NCBI RefSeq assembly: GCF_003008575.1
Contig: NZ_CP027667.1
Location: 686,501 to 750,500, forward strand
DNA from: Melaminivora suipulveris
GTDB taxonomy: Bacteria > Pseudomonadota > Gammaproteobacteria > Burkholderiales > Burkholderiaceae_C
Direction: 5' to 3'
Length of the DNA stretch: 64,000 nucleotides
The translations under genes were made by a program, and so were the position numbers. Positions within the stretch are counted from its first letter, which is position 1. Each line of letters opens with the position of its first letter. Below the pieces are notes generated by a model. The model saw nothing but the letters and a program-made list of their open reading frames with translations. It did no database searches and had not been told where the DNA came from. Positions 25,026 to 33,607 of this stretch are shown here, piece after piece.

Positions 25026-25844
25026 ATGCCTGACACCGCCGCCCGCCAGCCCACGCTGTTCATCCCGCACGGCGCGGGCCCGTGTTTTTTCATGGACTGG
25101 AACCCGCCCGGCGCCTGGGACCGCACCGCCGCCTGGCTGCGCAGCATTCCCGCCAGCCTGCCCGAGCCGCCGCGCGCCATCCTGCTGGTCACCGGGCATT
25201 GGCTGGGAGAGCAACCCAGGCTGACCTCGGCCGAGCGACCGGGCCTGCTGTTCGACTACCGCGGCTTTCCGCCGCATACCTATGAGCTCAGCTACCCCGC
25301 GCCCGGATCGCCGGCGCTGGCCGAACGTGCGCATGGGCTGCTGGCTGGGGCCGGCTTCGCGCCGGTGCTGGACGGCGAGCGCGGCTGGGACCATGGCACC
25401 TTCATCCCGCTCAAGGTGGCCTTTCCGCAGGCGGACATCCCCGTGCTGCAAATGTCCATCCTGCGCAGCCTGGACGCCGGTGCGCACGTGCGCATGGGCC
25501 AGGCGCTGGCCCCACTGCGTGACGAAGGCGTGCTGATCGTCGGCAGCGGCATGAGCTACCACAACATGCGCGGCTATGGCGACGCGCGCTCGGCCGAGCC
25601 CTCGGCCGCCTTCGACGACTGGCTGGCCGAAACTGTTGCGCTGCCTGAAGACCGGCGCAACGCACGTCTGGCGGATTGGGCGCAGGCCAGCGCTCCCGCC
25701 GGGCGTCTGGCGCACCCTGTGCATGCCGAGGAGCACCTGCTGCCGCTGCATGTCGCCGCCGGCGCGGCCGGTGCCAGCCGCGGCGCGCGCGTGTTCACCG
25801 ACCGGGTGATGGAAGTGGACGTCTCGGCGTTCCGCTTCGATTGA
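25026..25844 (+). CDS. ygiD: 4,5-DOPA dioxygenase-like extradiol ring-cleavage enzyme (YgiD family)
   Basis: A 272-aa class III (LigB-like) extradiol dioxygenase. Metal-site motifs are PTLFIPHGAGPCFFMD near the N-terminus, LLVTGHW, RGWDHGTFIPL and HPVHAEEHLLPL in the C-terminal half, together supplying the zinc or iron histidines of the YgiD/DODA family. It follows queF by 15 bp and may be co-transcribed. The physiological substrate is uncertain: E. coli YgiD cleaves L-DOPA in vitro. It converges on dinB with 19 bp between stops. Confidence 0.9.
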   Translation: MPDTAARQPTLFIPHGAGPCFFMDWNPPGAWDRTAAWLRSIPASLPEPPRAILLVTGHWLGEQPRLTSAERPGLLFDYRGFPPHTYELSYPAPGSPALAERAHGLLAGAGFAPVLDGERGWDHGTFIPLKVAFPQADIPVLQMSILRSLDAGAHVRMGQALAPLRDEGVLIVGSGMSYHNMRGYGDARSAEPSAAFDDWLAETVALPEDRRNARLADWAQASAPAGRLAHPVHAEEHLLPLHVAAGAAGASRGARVFTDRVMEVDVSAFRFD

Positions 25845-25863
25845 AAGCGCGGGCGGGCGCCCT

Positions 25864-27072
25864 TCAGAACAGCTCGGCGTTGACGGCGGCCGGCTGCTGC
25901 GCCGCCAGATCCTGCTCGCGCACCAGCGCACCCACGCGCACGCCCAGCAGGCGCAGGCGCTGTTGCAAGGGCACGCGCTTCAGGCACAGGCCGGCGGCGC
26001 GGCGGATGGTGGCGGCGTCCTGTGTGTGCTGCGCCAGCGTCTGGTCGCGCGTGGCGATGCGGAAATCGTCGTAGCGCAGCTTGATGCCGATGGTCTTGCC
26101 GACATAGCCTTTGCGCGCCAGATCTGCCGCGACCTGCTGGCACAGCTCGGTGAAGATGCGCGAGAGCTCGGCGCGGTCGTGCACGGCGTGCAGGTCGCGC
26201 TCGAAGGTCGTCTCGCGGCTCATGGAGACGGGCTCACTGTGCGTGACCACCGGCCGCTCGTCGCGCCCCCAGGCCGCGTCGTGCAGCCAGGCGCCATAGG
26301 CACGGCCGAAGTGCGCCTGCAGCCACGGGCGCTCGCGCGCGGCCAGCTCGCCGATGGTCTGGATGCCCAGGCGCTTGAGCTTTTCATCGGCCTTGGGGCC
26401 GATGCCATTGACCTTGCGGCAGGCCAGCGGCCAGATCAGCGCCTGCACGTCGTCCGGCTGCACGATGGAGATGCCGCGCGGCTTGTCGAACTCGCTGGCC
26501 AGCTTGGCCAGCAGCTTGTTGGGCGCCACGCCGATGGAGCAGGTCAGGCGCGTGGCCTCGAAGATGCCCTGCTGGATGGCCTGCGCCAGCGTGCGCCCGC
26601 CCTCCTCCTGCCCGCCCGCGGCGTGCGTGAAGTCGATGTAGACCTCGTCCACGCCGCGGTCCTCCATGACGGGCGCGTGCGTGAGGATCACTTCCTTGAA
26701 TCGACGCGAGAAGCGCCGGTACTCGGCAAAGTCCACCGGAAGCAGGATGGCATCCGGGCACAGGTGGGCGTTCTTCATCAGGCCCATGGCCGAGCCCAGG
26801 CCGAAGGCGCGCGCCGGGTAGGTCGCGGTGGTGATGACCCCGCGCCCGCGGTAGTCGGCCAGGCGCGCAAAGGCGTGCAGCGGGATGGCGTGCAGCCGGC
26901 CGGCGTACTCCGCGGCAAGCTGCTCATCGCGCGCGCTGCGGCCGCCGCCGATGACCGCCGGCAGGCCGGCGAGCTGGGGGTAGCGCAGCAGCTCCACGGA
27001 GGCGTAGAACGCATCCATGTCCAGGTGGGCGATGCGGCGGGGCAGGCTTGGATCGGCTGCGGTATCGGTCAC
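25864..27072 (-). CDS. dinB: DNA polymerase IV (DinB)
   Basis: A Y-family translesion polymerase of 402 aa. The catalytic carboxylates are in IAHLDMDAFYASVEL and RGVDEVYIDFT. SIGVAPNKLLAKLASEFDKPRG, the helix-hairpin-helix region VNGIGPKADEKLKRLGI and a C-terminal little-finger domain are all present. The C-terminus lacks the exact QLxLxL clamp motif that I would look for; LRLLGVRVGAL is close to it. It appears monocistronic, and I see no LexA box upstream in the 45 bp before the next gene. Confidence 0.95.
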   Translation of the reverse strand: MTDTAADPSLPRRIAHLDMDAFYASVELLRYPQLAGLPAVIGGGRSARDEQLAAEYAGRLHAIPLHAFARLADYRGRGVITTATYPARAFGLGSAMGLMKNAHLCPDAILLPVDFAEYRRFSRRFKEVILTHAPVMEDRGVDEVYIDFTHAAGGQEEGGRTLAQAIQQGIFEATRLTCSIGVAPNKLLAKLASEFDKPRGISIVQPDDVQALIWPLACRKVNGIGPKADEKLKRLGIQTIGELAARERPWLQAHFGRAYGAWLHDAAWGRDERPVVTHSEPVSMSRETTFERDLHAVHDRAELSRIFTELCQQVAADLARKGYVGKTIGIKLRYDDFRIATRDQTLAQHTQDAATIRRAAGLCLKRVPLQQRLRLLGVRVGALVREQDLAAQQPAAVNAELF

Positions 27073-27117
27073 GGGCCGGCATTGTGGCGCGGCAGGCGAT
27101 GGGCCGCCGCGCGAGCG

Positions 27118-28050
27118 TCAAATGCCCTGCAGGCAGATCAGCACCAGCCCCAGCAGCATCAGCGCCATGCCGATGCGCTCGACGCGCGAGAAGCCCTCGC
27201 CCAGCCGGCGCGAGACCAGGTAGCTGAAAGCCACCTCGACCATGCCCAGCGTGCGCACCTGCGCCGCGCCCTGCATGGCATACGCCGTGAACCAGGCCAG
27301 CGACGCCGCCGCGCCCATGCTGCCGGCCAGCAGCGACACCTGCCAGGCGCGCGCCAGGCGAGGCAGCGCCGCCGGCGAGCGCCAGGCGATCCACGCCCCC
27401 AGGCCCACGCTTTGCAGCGCCTGCGCCAAGAGCACGCCCCAGGCGCCCGACAGCCACGGTGGCGCATCCGCCAGCGCCAGCGCCGCGCCGCGAAAACCCA
27501 CCGTGCCGATGGCAAAACACGCGCCGCAGGCCAGGCCGTACAGCGCAGCCCGGCCGCTGCCAGCCCCTGCGGCCGCGCCGCGCGGCGGCAGCGACAGCAG
27601 CACCACCCCCAGCGTGGCGACGCACATGGCGGCCAGCGCCAGGCCCGAGGGCAGCTCGGCCAGCAGCACGGCGGCGAACAGCGCCACCTGCAGCACCTCG
27701 GTCTTGGACAGCGTCACGGCGACGGCGAAGTTGCGCTCCTGCATGGCCAGCAGCAGCGCCGCAGTGGCCGCCACCTGGAAGAACGCACCCAGGGCGATCC
27801 ACCCGGCCCAGGCCCAGGAGAACTGCGGCCAGACCTGCCCGCCCGGCAGCGCGTACAACAGCAACAGCCATGCCGCGGCGAACGGCAGGCCGAACAGAAA
27901 GCGCACCAGCGTTGCCGCCAGCGTGCCGACCTCTGCCGCGAGCGAGCGCTGCGCCGCGTTGCGCACCGTCTGCGCCAGCGCGGCGAACAGCACCACCGGC
28001 ACCCACAGGCTGGGCAGGAGGGTTGAGAAGGAGGACGAGGAGGCAGTCAT
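27118..28050 (-). CDS. EamA-family (DMT superfamily) transporter 1
   Basis: A 310-aa inner-membrane protein with about ten hydrophobic helices arranged as two EamA repeats. Segments such as VVLFAALAQTVRNAAQRSLA, LSKTEVLQVALFAAVLLAE and LGMVEVAFSYLVSRRLGE fit the family, the last being the usual end of the second repeat. The ATG at 28050 starts just before the first helix; a longer upstream frame is not supported. Substrates of EamA proteins are varied (amino acids, metabolites) and cannot be read from this sequence. Confidence 0.85.
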   Translation of the reverse strand: MTASSSSFSTLLPSLWVPVVLFAALAQTVRNAAQRSLAAEVGTLAATLVRFLFGLPFAAAWLLLLYALPGGQVWPQFSWAWAGWIALGAFFQVAATAALLLAMQERNFAVAVTLSKTEVLQVALFAAVLLAELPSGLALAAMCVATLGVVLLSLPPRGAAAGAGSGRAALYGLACGACFAIGTVGFRGAALALADAPPWLSGAWGVLLAQALQSVGLGAWIAWRSPAALPRLARAWQVSLLAGSMGAAASLAWFTAYAMQGAAQVRTLGMVEVAFSYLVSRRLGEGFSRVERIGMALMLLGLVLICLQGI

Positions 28051-28160
28051 GGCCAGCGGCGCAGTATGGCGGGCGCTGCGCGCCGGCGGCGCCGGCATTT
28101 GGCGAGGGCGGTCGCTGCGCATGGCGATGGCGCGCCGGTGGCTTGCGCGCCGACCATTAC

Positions 28161-28222
28161 CGAAAAATCAAGCCAAAAAGCGCTTGAGCCGTTGAAAACA
28201 CTACGGGAGCAGCTATCAATTC
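28161..28222 (-). repeat. Dispersed repeat A, copy 5 (variant subtype)
   Basis: In reverse complement it reads AATTGATAGCTGCTCCCGTA, then CTCAAGCGCTTTTTGGCTTG. It shares the GATAGCTGC start and the GGCTTGA end with the others but has a different middle (CAACGGCTCAAGCGC instead of ACGCCGGCTGAAGGC). It lies in the 274-bp gap between the EamA gene and the flavoenzyme gene; nothing else is evident there. Confidence 0.75.
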
Positions 28223-28324
28223 AGCTAGCTTGGAGCATTGTCCCGGACGCGCCGCCGTTCGGCGTGGGTACGTTCGGAACGCGCCGCGCAGGTGATTTCA
28301 GCGTCGCTGGCCCTCACCCCGGGG

Positions 28325-29497
28325 TCAGACCGCCGGCGGCAGCGGGTAGGTGCCGGGCACCAGGATGCTGCGGTCCACGTTCTGCAGATTGGTGTGGCCG
28401 CAAAAGGCCATGGTCACGTCCAGCTCCTTGTAGATCAGCTCCAGCGCGCGTGTCACGCCGGCTTCGCCGAAGGCGCCCAGGCCATAGACCATGGCGCGGC
28501 CGATCATGGTGCCGCGCGCGCCCAGCGCCCAGGCTTTCAGCACGTCCTGGCCGCTGCGGATGCCGCCGTCCATCCAGACCTCGGTCTGGCCGCCCACGGC
28601 GCGGGCGATGGCCGGCAGCGCGTGGATGGACGACGGCGCGCCGTCGAGTTGGCGCCCGCCGTGGTTGCTGACCACGATGGCGTCGGCGCCGTGGCGCACG
28701 GCAAGTTGCGCGTCCTCGACTTCCATGATCCCTTTCAGGATCAGCTTGCCGCCCCACTGCTCCTTGACCCAGGCCACGTCGGCCCAGGACAGGCGCGGGT
28801 CGAACTGCTCGTTGGTCCAGGCGGCGAGCGACTTCATGTCCGACACGCCCTTCACGTGCCCCACCAGATTGCGGAAGGTGCGCCTCTGCGTGCCAGCCAT
28901 GCCAAGGCACCAGCGCGGCTTGGTCATCAGGTTGGCGATGTTGGCCAGCGTCGGCCGGGGCGGCGCGGACAGGCCGTTCTTGATGTCCTTGTGGCGCTGG
29001 CCGATGACCTGCAGGTCCAGCGTCAGTACCAGCGCGCTGCAGCGGGCGTCCTTGGCGCGCTGGATCATGCGCGCCATGGATTCGCGGTCGCGCATCATGT
29101 ACAGCTGGAACCAGAACGGCGCGCTGGTGTGCGTGGCGATGTCCTCGATGGAGCAGATGCTCATGGTCGAGAGCGTGAACGGGATGCCGAACTTCTCGGC
29201 CGCGCGCGCGGCGTGGATCTCGCCATCGGCGTGCTGCATGCCGGTCAGGCCTACGGGGGCAATGGCCACCGGCATCTTCGCCGCCTGGCCGACCATGGTC
29301 GCCGCGCAGGTGCGCCCTTCCATGTTCACCGCCACGCGCTGGCGCAGTTTGATGGGCGCGAAGTCACGCTCATTGGCGCGGTAGGTGCCCTCGGTCCACG
29401 AGCCGGAGTCGGCGTAGTCGTAGAACATGCGCGGCACGCGCCGCTCGGCGATGCGCCGCAGGTCTTCGATGGTGGTGATCTTGACGAGGTCGGGCAT
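28325..29497 (-). CDS. FMN-dependent alpha-hydroxy-acid (L-lactate) dehydrogenase, LldD-like
   Basis: A 390-aa flavoenzyme of the glycolate oxidase/L-lactate dehydrogenase family. It shows VPRMFYDYADSGSWTEGTY, APVGLTGMQHADGEIHAARAA, the catalytic VVSNHGGRQLDG and VWMDGGIRSGQDVLKAWALGA with the FMN phosphate site GTMIGRAMVYGL. These support oxidation of a 2-hydroxy acid, with electrons likely passed to quinones. No lactate permease or lld regulator is adjacent, so the physiological acid is not fixed. Length and motifs are complete. Confidence 0.92.
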   Translation of the reverse strand: MPDLVKITTIEDLRRIAERRVPRMFYDYADSGSWTEGTYRANERDFAPIKLRQRVAVNMEGRTCAATMVGQAAKMPVAIAPVGLTGMQHADGEIHAARAAEKFGIPFTLSTMSICSIEDIATHTSAPFWFQLYMMRDRESMARMIQRAKDARCSALVLTLDLQVIGQRHKDIKNGLSAPPRPTLANIANLMTKPRWCLGMAGTQRRTFRNLVGHVKGVSDMKSLAAWTNEQFDPRLSWADVAWVKEQWGGKLILKGIMEVEDAQLAVRHGADAIVVSNHGGRQLDGAPSSIHALPAIARAVGGQTEVWMDGGIRSGQDVLKAWALGARGTMIGRAMVYGLGAFGEAGVTRALELIYKELDVTMAFCGHTNLQNVDRSILVPGTYPLPPAV

Positions 29498-29605
29498 GGG
29501 GGCTCCAGGCAGGAGGGCGCGCGGGCGCGAATGGCGGCGATGTTAGAGCGGCACGGGCGCGGGCGGCGTGAGCCTTTTTTGCCGCGCTTGAAAAAAATGC
29601 AGCGC

Positions 29606-30523
29606 TCAGGCGCGGCGCACCAGCGCCACGCCGACGATGGTCAGCGCAAAGCCCAGCACCTGCAGCGGCACCAGCGTCTCGCCCAGGATGGCCCAGGATT
29701 GCAGGGCAGTGAGCGGCGGCACGATCAGCAGCAGCGCCGCGGTGCGCGTGGCCTCGCCGTGGCGCATGAGCCAGATCAAGAGCGTCGCGCCGCCCACCGA
29801 CAGCAGCAGCACGGCGTACGCCAGGTAGCCCCACAAGAGCGGCGAGTTGTCCCAGCGCGGCTCGCCAAAGACCAGCGCCATCAGCACCAGCACGGACACC
29901 GCGCCCAGGTTCTGCACGCAACTGACGCTGCGCAGGTCGCCCGCGGCCAGCGGGTGCTTTTGCACCATGGAACCCACCGTGAGCGCGACGATGGCGCCGA
30001 TCGCCACCAGCACCACGGCGGGCGCCAGCGGCGTGCCGGCGCTGGCCGCCAGCCGCGGCCACAGCACCAGCGCCACGCCGCCAAAGCCCAGCACCTGGCC
30101 CGCCCAGGCGCGCGCGGGCAGGCGCTGGCGCAGCAGCAGCACGCTGATGAGCGCGGTGAACAGCGGCTGCAGCGCGCCCACCAGCGCCATGACGCCGGCC
30201 GCCAGCCCCTGCGACATGGCCCACCAGCCGGGGCCCAGGTACAGCCCGCTCATCAGCGCCCCGGCCAGCAGGTGCAATGCAATGCGTCGCGCGCCGCGCG
30301 GCCAGGGCACGCGCGCAACCCACGCCGCCAGCGCGAACAGCAGCGACACGCAGACGAAGCGCAGCGCCAGGAACCAGAACGGATCGGCATGGTTGCTGGC
30401 GTCGCGCCCGACCAGAAAGCCCGAGGACCAGATCAGCAGGAAGGCCAGCGGCGCGGCGACCTGGGCCATGGCCGGCGCGGGCCGGGCGGTCTGGGCATCG
30501 GGCGCGCGGGGCGCAGCTCTCAT
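29606..30523 (-). CDS. EamA-family (DMT superfamily) transporter 2
   Basis: A 305-aa membrane protein with about ten helices in two EamA repeats. LIWSSGFLVGRDASNHADPFWFLALRF is the opening of many RhaT/EamA proteins, and GWWAMSQGLAAGVMALVGALQPLFTAL and LGETLVPLQVLGFALTIVGVALVRR end each half. Its ATG overlaps the pbpC stop (ATGA at 30520-30523), so it is translated with pbpC, an unusual pairing that may only reflect compact packing. It is not closely similar to the EamA gene at 27118. The substrate is unknown. Confidence 0.85.
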   Translation of the reverse strand: MRAAPRAPDAQTARPAPAMAQVAAPLAFLLIWSSGFLVGRDASNHADPFWFLALRFVCVSLLFALAAWVARVPWPRGARRIALHLLAGALMSGLYLGPGWWAMSQGLAAGVMALVGALQPLFTALISVLLLRQRLPARAWAGQVLGFGGVALVLWPRLAASAGTPLAPAVVLVAIGAIVALTVGSMVQKHPLAAGDLRSVSCVQNLGAVSVLVLMALVFGEPRWDNSPLLWGYLAYAVLLLSVGGATLLIWLMRHGEATRTAALLLIVPPLTALQSWAILGETLVPLQVLGFALTIVGVALVRRA

Positions 30524-32757
30524 GACGGCCGGCCCGCGGCGCGCACGCCGGCGCCGCGCACCTCGATGCGCACCGTATCCAGCACGTGGCCGCGCGCGTC
30601 GACGAGTTCCACCGTGTGCCGGCCGGGCCAGGGCAGCCAGCTCCACTGCGCGCCGCGCGCCAGCACCCGGCCCTGCATGCGCCAGGCCAGTAGCCGACCG
30701 CCTTCGGCGCCGTCGGCGACGAAGCGCAGGCGCTGGTGCGCGGGCGGGATGTCCGGGTCCAGCGCGATGATGGTGCCGCTGGCCGGCGCGGTGATGCGCG
30801 CGGGCGTGCCCGCAGCGGTTGGATTTGGGCCTTTTTGGCCTTCGGTCGGCGTGAAATAAGCGTTGGCAGCTACCGTATCCATAGCAAAAAGCGCCTGCTG
30901 CGTGCCCGGCAGAAACCATTCCTGGCGCGCGCTCTCGATCCAGTTGCCGCCCGGCGCACCGGCAAAGCGCACCGCCTGGCGCAGCACGCCGGGAGGCGGC
31001 TTGGGCGCAGGGCTGGGCGCGCTGCGGTGCAGCCAGCGCATCAGCTCGGCCCAGATGGGCGCGGCGCCGCTGGTGCCGCTGACGTCGTGCATGGGCGCGC
31101 CGCTGGCGTTGCCCACCCACACCGCGACGGTGTAGCGCGCCGACCATCCCACGGCCCAGTTGTCGCGCATGTCCTTGCTGGTGCCGGTCTTGGCGGCGCT
31201 CCAGAAGCGCGTGGCCAGCACGCTGTCGCTGCCGAAGGTGCGCACGCGGGCGTTGGCGTCCGACAGGATGTCGCCGACGATGAAAGCCGCCGCCGCATCG
31301 AGCGCCTGCACCGGCGCGGGCTGCCCACCGGCAGCGGCGCCGCGCAGGCGCGCAGGTGCATAGCGCCCGCCGTTGGCCAGCGCGCGGAAGGCGTCGGCCA
31401 GGCGCAGCAGCGTCACCTCGCTGCTGCCCAGCGCCAGGCTGTAGCCGTAGTAGCCGCCGCTTTCGCGCAGGCCGAAACCCAGGCGCTGCAGCTGCGCGAA
31501 GAAGGCGTCGGGCGTGACCATGACCAGCGTGCGCACCGCCGGCACGTTCAGCGACGCCGCCAGCGCCGTGCGCACCGAGACGTGGCCCTTGAACTGGCGG
31601 TCGTAGTTCTGCGGGATGTACAGGCCGCCTGGGGTGGCGATGTGGGCGCTGGAATCTTCGACCAGCGAGGCGGCCGTCAGGCGCCGCTCGGCAATCGCCT
31701 GCGCGTACAAAAAAGGCTTGAGCGTGGAGCCCGGCTGGCGCAGCGCCAGCACGCCGTCCACCTCGGCCGCCTGGCTCAAGGGGCCGGAGGAGCCGACCCA
31801 GGCCAGTACCTCGCCGCTGGCGTTGTCCAGCACCACCAGCGCTCCGTCCTGCACGTTGCGCCCGGCCAGTTCGCGCAGGTGGCGCGCCAGCAACTCGCCG
31901 GCCACGCGCTGCAGCGGCGCGCTCAGCGGGGTGCGCTCGCCGCGCCGCGCAGCGTCCTCGCCGGCGGCGCGCAGCCATTGGCGCGCGTAGTGCGGGGCGA
32001 TGCCCTCGGTGGGCGCCCAGGCGCGGCGCTGCAGCGCGGCGGCGGTGAACAGGTCCAGCGCGTCGCAATCCACCGCCCCGTCGCGCCGCCGGCGCATCTC
32101 GCGCAGCACGCCGCAGGCGCGTTGCGCCACCAGGGCCGGGCGGGCATTGGGCGCGCGCACCAGCGCGGCTGTGACCGCGGCTTCGCGCTCATCCAGGCCG
32201 TGCGCGGCCTTGGCGAACAGCGTGTGTGCCAGCGCATCCATGCCGACCACCTCGCCGCGCAGGGGCACCAGGTTCAGGTAGGCCTCCAGGATCTGGTCCT
32301 TGCGCCAGCGCCGCTCCAGCACCTGCGCGGCCACGGCCTGGCCGAGTTTTTGCACCGCGCTGCGCCCGCCTGCGCCGCGCTGCCAGTCGTCATCCAGCAG
32401 GCCGGCCAGTTGCATGGTGATGGTGCTGGCGCCGCGCGTGCGCCGGTTCCACAGGTTGGCCCAGGCGGCGGCGGAGACGGCGGCCCAGTCCACGCCGCTG
32501 TGCTCATAAAAGCGCCGGTCCTCGCTCAGCACCAGCGCGGTGCGCAGCGCCGGCGAGATGTCGGCCAGGCCCAGCCACTGCCCGCGCCGCACGCTGGCGT
32601 CCAGCCGCACGCGCTGGATGGCTTCGCCCTCGCGCGAGAGCAGCCACACGTCCGAGGGCTGGTGCGCCGCGCGCACCTCGTCGAAGGTCGGCAGCGCCCA
32701 AGCCAGCGGCGCGGCGAGCAGCAGGCACGGCAGGATCAGCAGCAGGCGGCGCGGCAT
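30520..32757 (-). CDS. pbpC: Penicillin-binding protein 1C
   Basis: A 745-aa periplasmic peptidoglycan synthase. After an N-terminal signal/anchor (1-22) comes a GT51 transglycosylase domain (catalytic Glu79 in LSEDRRFYEHSGVD), then the transpeptidase with S344-TLK (PGSTLKPF), SLN near 402 and K523-TG (AAKTGTSKD). A C-terminal BiPBP_C domain occupies about 655-745. The linker between transpeptidase and C-terminal domain (about 622-646) is encoded by an in-frame copy of repeat A. PBP1C normally works beside an alpha-2-macroglobulin whose gene is usually adjacent; here a large macroglobulin gene lies 8 kb away. Confidence 0.95.
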   Translation of the reverse strand: MPRRLLLILPCLLLAAPLAWALPTFDEVRAAHQPSDVWLLSREGEAIQRVRLDASVRRGQWLGLADISPALRTALVLSEDRRFYEHSGVDWAAVSAAAWANLWNRRTRGASTITMQLAGLLDDDWQRGAGGRSAVQKLGQAVAAQVLERRWRKDQILEAYLNLVPLRGEVVGMDALAHTLFAKAAHGLDEREAAVTAALVRAPNARPALVAQRACGVLREMRRRRDGAVDCDALDLFTAAALQRRAWAPTEGIAPHYARQWLRAAGEDAARRGERTPLSAPLQRVAGELLARHLRELAGRNVQDGALVVLDNASGEVLAWVGSSGPLSQAAEVDGVLALRQPGSTLKPFLYAQAIAERRLTAASLVEDSSAHIATPGGLYIPQNYDRQFKGHVSVRTALAASLNVPAVRTLVMVTPDAFFAQLQRLGFGLRESGGYYGYSLALGSSEVTLLRLADAFRALANGGRYAPARLRGAAAGGQPAPVQALDAAAAFIVGDILSDANARVRTFGSDSVLATRFWSAAKTGTSKDMRDNWAVGWSARYTVAVWVGNASGAPMHDVSGTSGAAPIWAELMRWLHRSAPSPAPKPPPGVLRQAVRFAGAPGGNWIESARQEWFLPGTQQALFAMDTVAANAYFTPTEGQKGPNPTAAGTPARITAPASGTIIALDPDIPPAHQRLRFVADGAEGGRLLAWRMQGRVLARGAQWSWLPWPGRHTVELVDARGHVLDTVRIEVRGAGVRAAGRPS
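30821..30892 (-). repeat. Dispersed repeat A, copy 6, inside the pbpC coding frame
   Basis: On the minus strand: CTATGGATACGGTAGCTGCC, AACGCTTATTTCACGCCGACC and GAAGGCCAAAAAGGCCC, a full-length family member. It is translated in pbpC as FAMDTVAANAYFTPTEGQKG and the next few residues, in the linker before the C-terminal domain. TPTEG is what the repeat encodes in this frame; the same peptide appears in that frame of copies at 35080 and 63361. Confidence 0.85.
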
Positions 32758-32770
32758 GGGCTCTTGCCGG

Positions 32771-33457
32771 TCAGTCGGGCACGACCGGGTAGAACGGCCG
32801 CCCCTGGAACTGCTCGGGGTGGCGCATCATCACGTCCAGCAGCACCGGCAGCATGCGCGTCAGCAGCGCGCGCCCGTCGCGCACCTGCGCGCGGTTGACC
32901 GAGCTGTTCCAGGTCGCGCCGCCGTGCATGAGCTGGTTGCGCAGCGTGTACAGGCGCACGAAGATTTCGTAGAGCACGCGCTCGGTGTCCTGCTGCGCCA
33001 GCGCCCGGTGCACGCGCTGGCGCGCCTCGTCGAAGGCCTCGCGCCAGTGGTCCGGGATGCTGCCGTCGCTGCGCGGGTTGTTCAGCGCGTCCCAGAAGGG
33101 CTGGAAGACGTAGCGGTTGTCCAGCAGCAAACGCACCGGGCCGGGGAAGACCTGCCAGACCAGCGCCTCCAGGGCCTTGTCCTGGTCCAGCCGGCAGACA
33201 TCCGAGAGAAAGCTGCGAAAGCGCTGCTGCTCGGAGGTGCTGCCCGGCGCATGGCCCAGGTCCTGTGCGTAGGCAGCGTTGAAGGCGATCCACAGGCAGA
33301 TGAAGGCGACGTCATCGTCGCCGGTCTGCGCCTCGGCGCGCTGCAGCCAGCTCAAGGCGCGGTGCATGCGCAGGGTGAAGGGGTTGCGCTCGGTGGCGAT
33401 CAGGCTTTTGTGACGCTGGGCCAGCGTGGCGGCGGTCGGTGCGGGTGCAGGCGTCAT
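32771..33457 (-). CDS. HEPN-like protein with RX4H motif, adjacent to brnTA
   Basis: A 228-aa protein with no recognised family name. It is mostly helical and soluble. It contains LWIAFNAAYA (about 55-64) and, near residues 173-180, RNQLMHGG: an Arg-x4-His motif of the type that forms the RNase site of HEPN domains. Proteins of this shape with W-I-x-F-N-A-x-Y and RNxLxHG are often annotated 'HEPN domain-containing'. It lies 13 bp after pbpC's start and is divergent from the brnT toxin gene across 150 bp. Placement beside a toxin-antitoxin pair suggests a defence or stress role, but this is inference. Confidence 0.6.
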   Translation of the reverse strand: MTPAPAPTAATLAQRHKSLIATERNPFTLRMHRALSWLQRAEAQTGDDDVAFICLWIAFNAAYAQDLGHAPGSTSEQQRFRSFLSDVCRLDQDKALEALVWQVFPGPVRLLLDNRYVFQPFWDALNNPRSDGSIPDHWREAFDEARQRVHRALAQQDTERVLYEIFVRLYTLRNQLMHGGATWNSSVNRAQVRDGRALLTRMLPVLLDVMMRHPEQFQGRPFYPVVPD

Positions 33458-33594
33458 GGGAGCAAAGTGTCTGGCGGTGGATGGGGCAGACGGGAATGAT
33501 GCCGCAAGCTGCTGAAGGGCCGAGCGGCTGGTCCCTGATGTCTTGCCGTCTGCCTGTCACTAAAAGAAACCTGGTCCCACCCAATTAACGCACG

Positions 33595-33600
33595 TACAAT
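33595..33600 (+). promoter_or_regulatory. Possible -10 box of the brnTA promoter
   Basis: TACAAT lies 7 bp before the first brnT ATG. Transcription would start at or almost at that ATG, giving a leaderless or near-leaderless mRNA. An ACGCA/TGCGT inverted repeat (33588-33592 and 33609-33613) brackets the box and could be the autoregulatory BrnA operator. No good -35 is visible. Confidence 0.35.
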
Positions 33601-33607
33601 AAATACC

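Noticed and set aside
28051..28324. Small gene in the gap between the EamA and flavoenzyme genes
   Set aside because: Only a repeat A variant is found; open frames there have no ribosome-binding site or recognisable sequence.
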